From NCBI GenBank assembly GCA_001970855.1, contig LSSN01004927.1, positions 1 to 26,330 on the forward strand: DNA of 26,330 bases, read 5' to 3'. A model generated the notes under the pieces. That model worked only from the letters and a program-made list of their open reading frames with translations, had not been told where the DNA came from and did no database searches. The position numbers and the translations under genes were made by a program. Within the stretch, counting starts at the first letter, position 1, and each line of letters opens with the position of its first letter. This document shows, piece by piece, positions 18,473 to 26,330 of this stretch. Source of the DNA: Smittium culicis. Its lineage: Eukaryota; Kickxellomycota; Harpellomycetes; Harpellales; Legeriomycetaceae.

Positions 18473-20705
18473 ATGCCAAGAGAAATAATAACAATCCAAA
18501 CTGGACAATGCGGAAATCAAAGTACGATATATTTATTTTTTAATTTTTATTTACCCTCTTTAATCGCCATAAGCTGTACTTTCACTCAATTGGAAACTAT
18601 GTTACTATTATTGATATTTTCTTTTTACCATAGTTGGTAACGAATTCTGGTCTCATCTTTGTGCGGAACACGAAATTTGCGCTGATGGAACATTAGAGGA
18701 ATATGCTACAGAAGGTGTAGATAGAAAGGACGTTTTCTTTTACCAAGTATGTCCATTTATCATAAGCTAAATATTTTTCTCTATTTTTCTATTTTTTTTT
18801 TCTTTACAATCTTATTTATATTCCCGTAAATAGGCTGATGATGATCATTATATCCCTAGAACAATTCTTCTTGATCTCGAGCCCAGAGTAAAACACTGTT
18901 TTATTTTTTTACTCTTTTAACAAATCCTCTCTAATTAAGCTGAAAAGAAATAATTCCTTTAAATTAGGTCATTAACAATATTTTACAATCCCGATATGCA
19001 AATTTATATAACCCTGAAAATATATATACCACTGAACAAGGCAGTGGCGCCGGAAATAATTGGGCAATGGGCTACTCACAAGGCGAAAAGATATGGGAAG
19101 ATATTCTAGACATTGTTGATAGAGAAACTGAGAATAGTGACTCTCTCGAGGTATAAATTCTTTTTTTTTTTACATTGCTATTATCTCTTACAAAAATACA
19201 AACAGATATCGACTAACTCTAGTCATTAAATATAATAAACACATTCTGGTTTATTTATAAAAAAAATAATGTAGGGCTTTAGTTTATTACATTCTATTGC
19301 TGGTGGTACAGGTTCAGGCCTTGGCTCTTTCATTTTAGAAAGAATGAGCGATAGATACGAAAAAAAACTACTACAAACATACTCTGTATTTCCTAACAAT
19401 GAAGATACATCAGATGTTGTCGTTCAGCCTTATAACAGCCTGTTAACTCTACGAAGACTAACTGAAAATGCTGACTGTGTGGTAATACTTTTTTTTTTTA
19501 CTTCTTAAGTATTCTTTATATATTTCCAAACCTTCATACTTATTCTTTTTTTTCTTTTACAAAGACTGTTCTTGATAACGCCGCTCTAAATAGAATTGTT
19601 GCAGATCGCTTACATATTCAAAATCCCGACTTTGTTCAAACAAATCAACTTGTAAGCTATTTTATTTATCAAACACTTCTTTCTTTGGTCAATCAATAAC
19701 TATGTTGATTATTTATAGCTTTAAAATTTATTTTTATTTTAACGCTTTTATTATTCAGGTTTCCTCTGTAATGACTTCTAGCACCATCACTCTTCGATAT
19801 CCTAGTTATATGAACAACGATCTTTCAAGCCTGATTGCGCCCCTTATCCCTGTTCCAACTTGTCATTATCTGATGACTGCATATACACCATTTACTAGCG
19901 ATAAAGTTGAAAAGGTTTCACAATTATTTATAATCTATTAATATTTATATTTTATGTCTTCTTTCTTCCCCATTCTCACACATATTTTCTTTTACTTTAT
20001 TTTTAGGCTAAAGCTATTCGTAAAACTACTGTTCTTGATGTTATGAGAAGGCTATTACAATCTAAAAATAAAATGGTCTCTACCGCTACGACGAAAAAAA
20101 ATTGTTATATATCCATTTTGAATATTATCCAAGGCGAAGCTGATCCAACTGAAGTTCACAAATCCCTCTTAAGAATTCGTGAAAGATGTGCTGAACAAAT
20201 GATACCATGGGGCCCTGCTAGCATTCAAGTTGCTTTATCGAAAAAAAGCCCTTATGTACAAACATCCCATCGTGTTAGTGGGCTTATGATTGCAAATCAC
20301 ACAAGCATTGCTTCGGTAACCTTTTTTTAATCATTAATGCCAATCGCCAGTCGCTTTATACTAACCCTTCTTTATACTTTTCATGGTGCATACTTTAGCT
20401 ATTTAAAAGAACAGTCGATCAATATGACCGCCTTCGTAAAAGAAATGCATTTTTGGATATGTATAAACGCGAGGCTATTTTTTCTGATGGATTAGAAGAA
20501 TTTGATGATTCTAGGTAATGATTATACTGATTAATTATCATTTATGCTTTATAAACTACTACAACTTATTTATACATAGTTTTGATATATTTTTACTTAA
20601 TTATAACTTATATTTATTTATTTTTTCTTCATTAGAGCCGTTGTAACTGACTTGATAAGAGAATATGCATCCTGCGAAGAACCTGGTTATTTATCAGTTA
20701 ACTGA
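18473..20705 (+). CDS. Gamma-tubulin, ten exons
   Basis: Gamma-tubulin forms the ring complex that nucleates microtubules at the spindle pole body. Exons: 18473-18521, 18634-18746, 18834-18887, 18968-19150, 19275-19481, 19565-19651, 19759-19914, 20007-20315, 20399-20514 and 20636-20705. The nine introns are 80-124 nt, all GT-AG, with frame kept at every junction, giving 447 residues (human 451). The start [16 protein letters not shown] matches the family. The GTP-binding signature AGGTGSG is at 142-148, the same numbering as human. Diagnostic gamma-tubulin blocks include [63 protein letters not shown] and [15 protein letters not shown], plus [14 protein letters not shown]. The C-terminus is short and ends EEPGYLSVN. 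Donors are mostly GTA-starting (GTATGT, GTAAGC, GTAATG); intron 7 uses GTTTCA, which is unusual, but reading through reaches a stop within ten codons. The gene is divergent from CMS1. Confidence 0.96.
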
Positions 20706-21009
20706 AACCCATTATTTTCCACGCTTTTAATTATGTCTCATAATTATGACAATCAAACTCTTTATTTACCCGATAGTTTTATGCTTAATTAGGAATTTTT
20801 TTCCTAGATGTTTTTGATACTCTGTAAGTCATTAGATTTGCTTGTTGACTACCTCTTTTTACATCAACCACAATATTTTATAGCTTACAATTTAAATTTT
20901 TTAGTAAATAATTATCGGTTTCAATCCCGCTTATCTATACTAATTTAAAATATCTATGTTTAATTTTCTGTGTTATTATATATATCAAATCGACTGTATT
21001 TTAATCGCT

Positions 21010-21025
21010 GTGTATGTACATACAC
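21010..21025. repeat. Perfect 16-bp palindrome
   Basis: GTGTATGTACATACAC reads the same on both strands and includes three GC pairs per arm. It lies about 300 bp past the gamma-tubulin stop codon. It could be a dimeric protein-binding site or a chance alternating purine-pyrimidine stretch. Confidence 0.5.
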
Positions 21026-21178
21026 TTTTTAATTTTTAGCAAATCTCTAATATATGAATACAATATGTTTTTAAATGAATCTACAGAGTCTATATTTTAA
21101 TTGAATTCATATTGCATCTATTAAAACCTCGCAGCAAAAAATATATAAAATTCTCAGCACAAAAAAAATATATCAAAC

Positions 21179-21192
21179 ACATCGCATGACTA
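21179..21192. repeat. Third GCATGACTA copy
   Basis: ACATCGCATGACTA here is identical over 14 nt to 14366-14379 in another intergenic region. A CACAAAAAAAA run lies just upstream, as it does for the copy near 13988. Confidence 0.3.
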
Positions 21193-23311
21193 AGACTGTA
21201 ATTCAATCTCAAATTCAAACCTATCTGTAGTTGTAAATATTAAATTGTACATTTATTTAATAAAATCAAAATCCAAACATAAAATTGAGTATATATTATG
21301 TATAATAATGTATTATATTATTATCTCCTTCTATCTAGAAATTTTCCAGTGGCATTTATTAAAATATGATTGGAATACAAAAATTATTTTTATATAACAT
21401 GATGATCGCTATCCACAATGTATTTATTTATCATAAGCTTTACAGAAAAATAAAACGAAGATTAAACTAGAATATTATAGATAATAACTTACAAATTAAG
21501 ATAGAGAAGTCTTTTTACGCATCGATTTTAAATCAAAAGTTCCAAAATAATTTTATTTTGATTAATTTGCTATTAATTTGATATTTGATGGTTATATAAA
21601 AATTAAATATAATATATTTATAAACCAAAACTAAAGTTTTTTGGATAATTTTTTAAAACTTTATTATATATGGCTTTTTTTATCTGAATCAAGGAATTGC
21701 TTTATGAATTAGAGGCTCTGTATAGCATAAATGTAAAATTTAAATAGATATTTTATTGATTTTTAATCATTTCAATAACAAATTTATTTATTTACAAGAT
21801 TGTTTATTTTTTTTCTTATTCACTAAAATAGTTATAAATTACATCAAATAACTGATCTTTTAATGCATTTATAAGCATATTTTATTCAAACACTTTTTTT
21901 TTCTTTAAAAGCAGATTAAATTATTAATAACCTAAAAAAATGTAAGTTTTCCATTAGAAAATGTAATCAAAGTTTTGTTTAAGTAAAAAGTGAATATTAT
22001 TTTCTTAAGCGACAATTATATGCAATATGTTTTTTAACTATATCAATAATTATAAATCTAACGCTTTATATATAGGTCGCACATTTAATCTTTATTTATA
22101 TATTGCTTTCCCTATTTTTTTCATTCAAATTTTGTATAAAATTGACACTCTTGTTATTTTTAGCGCTTCGTTTTTAAAATATATTTTCCAGAATGTATTA
22201 TTAATATTCAAGGTGTATTAAATTAATAATTTTACTTCATTAACTAGAATTTATAAAATCACCTATTTATACATTAAAAATATCTTTTAAACTGTTATCT
22301 TTTTTTTTTAGTATAGATCGATTCAAGAATTTGTGCTTATTAGACCGTAAAATTGGTTTTTTTAAAACCATGGACCCTGATTAAAGATAAAATCCGAGAA
22401 AAACTATTCTTAACATTTACTTTATATTTCTATCCTCTTTTTTTATAAATCTATTATGGTATAGGAGCTCATTCAATTGACATAAATTATTAATTAGAAT
22501 CCTAATTATAAATAAGCGCTGATAACTGAATAAATTTACAATATTCTATTAATATTTAATAAAGCAAAGATCAAATAAATTAAACTAAACTCCTCGTTTG
22601 TTGTCTATTTTTATCTAATACTATAGAAATTATAAAAAAAAAGAATACGAATCTTTATTTATCTCATATTTCCAAGTTTGAATTTAATGTGGTATAAATT
22701 TTAGTTCATTATCTAAATCGAGTACTCTTGTGATATTTAAATCATTTTCTAAACAACAATCAATAAAGAGCTTGTTTTTTTTTTTGCTGTGGTAAGTGAT
22801 AATTTAACTTTTCGAATTTCTTTGAGCTTAACCCTAACGAATATTTAGCATAAATTTTTTTTTATAATTAATATTTTTTACTTTTAATTTGAATAAGTAT
22901 AATATTTTTAAATATACTTAAATTATACAATTTCATACTAATTTTTAGCTGATAAAATTAATTTGATCGAATTTAATAAGTTATGGTCATTATATGAAAT
23001 ATTTACACAAAAATTAATAGAAAATAATGTAAAGCAAATATGATTAGGGGAAAATTTGTGGTTTATTAGAATTCTTATATTATTTTTTCAAAAAAAAAAA
23101 TTAAGATAATATTATGGCACAATAACACCTTTAGCAAAAAAATTAATCAGTATAAATGTTCAGATAATCTTATGTTACTGATAGGGTATATTAAACATCT
23201 TTGATAAAAATTGGTAGCTTATAAAGCTCTTTCTTTGTCAAATGAATTTTTTCATATCAAAATCAATGAATTTGGCGAATTTAATTTTTTTTTACTCGAT
23301 AATTAGAAGTA

Positions 23312-23325
23312 TAATTCGCGAATTA
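23312..23325. repeat. Perfect 14-bp palindrome
   Basis: TAATTCGCGAATTA has a CGCG centre, rare in this AT-rich stretch. It may be a binding site for a homodimeric factor. No gene is near. Confidence 0.45.
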
Positions 23326-23490
23326 AAAAAAAGCCATTATTAAAACGCATTTGATAAGTTTTAAAATACTCAAAATTTGTACGTTCCATTTTAATTTAAT
23401 TACAATTTCATAACTAATTTTATATTCTCCGTGTGGGATAAAATCAATTACTTTGGTATTAATAAATTATATCCTTAGTACTATAATACA

Positions 23491-23538
23491 AGTTTATAAG
23501 TTTATAAGTTTATAAGTTTATAAATTTATAAATTTATG
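23491..23538. repeat. Octamer tandem repeat, six units
   Basis: Four exact units of AGTTTATA are followed by AATTTATA and AATTTATG, 48 bp in all. The graded decay to the right is typical of a minisatellite growing by slippage at one end. It is non-coding and likely variable in length between strains. Confidence 0.85.
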
Positions 23539-25580
23539 ATGCTATGATTACTTTTATGCAATAATTAATTTAAAAATTCAAAATTTAATTTATTTGACCT
23601 GAAAACTACAATATATTTTATACTCCTACACATATCCGCTAATGTGTTTGAAAAAGAAAAAAGAAGAAAAATTACTGTTTCTGAATATAGAAATTTTTTT
23701 AAATAAAACGAGAACGAGAAACTCTATTCATAGGCACAAGTAGAGTATCCAAAATTATCGATTCATAATCGAAGTATATTTTTTACAATAATTAGATTAT
23801 GTATTTGTAACTTATACAGGAAAAATCTTTTTTTAAACAAATGAATTCTTAAATTTTATACTCGATATACAAGTAGCTCGAAATAGAGGTATCAATCTCC
23901 ACTAATAATTCATTTCCAAAATATTTTTATGTACGCTATGGTTAAGCTAATTATTATGCATTTAACTTATAAATAATATGAAATGATACTCGCGTTTAAA
24001 ATGTGTAAAACTGATTTATGATAAATTTTACAAGACTTAATCGATATTCACAATTATATTCAATTAATTTATAGATATCTTACATTAGGCGAGGAATGAA
24101 AATTTTAATCATAAATTATATACGAAATTTTTTAGTTCCAAAGAAAAGAATACTGGAAAGAAATTTTTGATTAAATGTTCTTGACCTACAAGCGTAAAAG
24201 CGGTGAATAAATTTCTATATTATAAGCCCATTTATTATCATTAAATTCATAAGATTAATCGATTTACATCTCTTTTGAAAAATTTATTAATGGAAATAGT
24301 TTAATTTTGGTGTATCACAGCGATTAATCAGATATAGTGCTACCTTAAGTCATTCCTCTGCTCCCTCAGTAATTTTAAAATCATTTTTATACAAGTAATA
24401 AAGTTTGATTCTTGCCAAAAAATTACATTTTCCGAATAATTTTATTAATTATAGTATGAAAAGTAGAGTACTTTTAATGATTCAAAAATTACATACTTTC
24501 TATTACCTCTGAATTTCGTACGAAAAATTTAAACCTAGTTCTGCTCTGGTTTTTACAATTAATTTATCCTATACTATAAAAAATTCCAACCTCTCGAATT
24601 TTTAAATTTAGAATACACAAACATTTTTATCTTTAAATTATTTTCTTAAATCTCTAAAATAATAAAAAAATTAACATTTTCAGTATTTATTCAAGTTCCT
24701 ACAGTCGAAATTTACTCTGTTTCTCTGAAATTTAATAAAAAAATCAAGTAAAATTAGCTTTTGAAAGCACAAGAAAAGTAATTTTAAATATTATAACTAA
24801 AATAATTCATTTAAATTCCTAGTAATCAAAATAGATGCTCCGGTTCCGATGTCTTGAAAATTTTTTAATAGCTGAAAGACTCGATTAGATTTATTTGAAA
24901 GTTTAAATTAATTTTTCTTGATATAATTTTGAACCACAATATTCTACGAAATTCACTGAATTGGGGCTTTTTTTACATTTCAGAATTGAAACAATAAAAT
25001 TTATTGATAATATTAATTCATTTAAAAAAATTTTTTAATCATCCTAAAGAAATAACTTTTTTCTTTTATATGCTCATCAGTCCCTTCAAGAAACTTCAAA
25101 GCTGATTTTATTGACAGAATCGATCTATTGATATTTTTGTATGTCTTTTTCCCTCTCATATTGCTATTTATGAATACTTTGAAGTAATAAAAGTTTATGA
25201 ATTCATAGTATAATATCGCAGATAATCTATTTCTGCATTAATGCACATTTATTTTATAAATAAAAGGTCAATATTTACTCGCATAAAATGAAAATTCATG
25301 TTTATAAACAGAAATTTCAGGGTAATTTATCTCCAATATTCCAGTAAATTTAAGATATTTTTTTGATACTTAAAAATAAATATCATCAAAAAACCCACTG
25401 TCAACAAAAAGGACTCGCTGTTTTTATTTTTTATTCTTTATAAAAATAATTGATATATGTGCACTTAACCTTCAACCTATCTCAATCGTGTTGAATATTT
25501 TTATTTTGGTTAAAGTTAACCCTGAAAGAAAACTAATTTTTGATTCTCGGAATTCATTAAATCTTTGCATTTGAAAAGCC

Positions 25581-25605
25581 TTTAATTAAAATGTTTAATT
25601 AAAAT
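25581..25605. repeat. 12-nt direct repeat
   Basis: TTTAATTAAAAT at 25581-25592 is repeated exactly at 25594-25605 after a single G. It is purely AT and may be a recent local duplication. No function is inferred. Confidence 0.5.
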
Positions 25606-26189
25606 TGCGTATATTAAATACATTAAATCTTAAAATTAAGTATTAATTAGACCTGAAAAAACTAATTTATATTTAATCTTATTAAATAATTAATGGACTC
25701 AAATTTCTAGTTTCCAAAACTTTCATAATAATGAATTTTTCAATGAAAAAAAATAGAAAAAGATTAACTATTTTATAAAAAAATTTTATAATTTGGCTTT
25801 AGCAGAAAAAATGAAAATTTTATTTATATCTAGAGAATAAAATGCACAAAATATAATGTTTTTTAAAGTAAATTATTTCAATTGATTTTTAGTTTCGATC
25901 AAATAAGCTTAAAGAAAATTAAAACAGGTGTCGATATATAAAAAAAGCAAATTAAAAATTAATATTGCCTAAATAATAGCGAAATAATGGAGCTGTTTTA
26001 AATATTTAGTTTTTACCAATTTCGCCTCAAAAATTTAGTTATAATTTACGCAATAGATCTAGGTACAGAATAAATGAAATTTGAGAAATTTAACAAAAAA
26101 ATCTCAGATATTTAAAATATTTTGTTATTTTGTAGTTATTAGGATCTATTGAGAATATATTTGAAACGAATATTAGATTATATTATGGC

Positions 26190-26219
26190 TAAATATTTTT
26201 AGATATCTAAAAATATTTA
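26190..26219. repeat. Perfect 30-bp palindrome
   Basis: The left half TAAATATTTTTAGAT is followed without spacer by its exact reverse complement. The centre is GATATC and the outer bases (C and T) break the symmetry. It is the longest perfect palindrome seen in the window. Spacer-free palindromes of this size can extrude as cruciforms and tend to be unstable, so it may be recent or maintained. Confidence 0.8.
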
Positions 26220-26330
26220 TCGTTTAAAAGAATCTTTATGAAGCAAAAATAATTTTCAAAGCAATTATTAGCCACTCTAAAAAAATATAGAGACAAAATT
26301 ATTAATATTATACGATTAAAAATTGATATT

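Larger units (their letters stand above)
20706..26330. other. Gene-free AT-rich region right of gamma-tubulin
   Basis: 5.6 kb with no credible gene. Apart from a 64-codon frame at 22027 (plus) with Phe/Ile/Leu-biased composition, no open frame of about 60 codons or more exists, and none at all is present from about 22220 to the end. A sampled line near 24000 is 20 % G+C, clearly below the coding regions. The left few hundred bases should be the gamma-tubulin 3' flank. Small repeats and palindromes are listed separately. I see no tRNA, snRNA, transposase remnant or telomeric repeat. It may be an AT-rich isochore, an eroded mobile-element bed or centromere-like DNA; the sequence does not decide. 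Confidence 0.65.

Noticed and set aside
20043..20330. Separate 95-residue protein on the plus strand
   Set aside because: It is gamma-tubulin exon 8 read from an internal Met into the following intron.
22027..22221. 64-codon open frame in the gene-free region
   Set aside because: Phe/Ile/Leu/Tyr-biased product typical of translated AT-rich sequence; no homology recognised.
24240..24322. Possible third copy of the intergenic repeat, based on similarity around TTTTGGTGTATCA
   Set aside because: Only about 30 nt resemble the other copies and the spacing to the next shared block is wrong, so chance cannot be excluded.
1..26330. CRISPR array, prophage, transposase or retroelement genes
   Set aside because: No regularly spaced repeats, no integrase, transposase or reverse-transcriptase motif in any frame I read; all strong coding sequence is eukaryotic housekeeping or lipase.

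Overview
The window looks like nuclear DNA from an AT-rich fungus. The evidence is a fungal-type diacylglycerol-lipase-like protein, a fungal-style gamma-tubulin, short GT-AG introns of 64-125 nt, the standard genetic code, and intergenic DNA so AT-rich that sampled lines are near 20 % G+C. The base composition and the intron-rich gamma-tubulin gene would fit an early-diverging lineage such as Harpellales or Entomophthoromycotina. That placement is a guess. No ribosomal RNA or other good taxonomic marker is present.

Four protein genes are supported. From left to right: an intronless BRR2 gene (462-7361, minus), the U5 snRNP helicase that unwinds U4/U6; an intronless 1454-residue class 3 lipase of the sn-1 diacylglycerol lipase type (9102-13466, minus); a four-exon CMS1 gene for a 90S pre-ribosome factor (16539-17594, minus); and a ten-exon gamma-tubulin gene (18473-20705, plus). 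CMS1 and gamma-tubulin are divergent and share an 878-bp promoter region. The four genes are unrelated housekeeping or lipid functions; nothing suggests an operon, gene cluster or mobile island. The two spliced models were built by eye from splice sites and family conservation, and both keep the reading frame across every junction.

The rest is non-coding: 0.46 kb at the left edge, 1.7 kb between BRR2 and the lipase, 3.1 kb between the lipase and CMS1, and 5.6 kb to the right of gamma-tubulin with no credible gene on either strand. These stretches hold several small structures: a diverged repeat of about 160 bp in two same-strand copies (7704-7863 and 15155-15313), a 13-bp-stem hairpin (8474-8507), a G10 tract (16493-16502), an octamer tandem repeat (23491-23538), a perfect 30-bp palindrome (26190-26219) and shorter palindromes.

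No new multi-gene system is visible. The points most worth a second look are the non-coding repeat pair, the Brr2 C-terminal helicase cassette (its ATPase motifs are almost erased), and the long AT-rich, gene-free right end.
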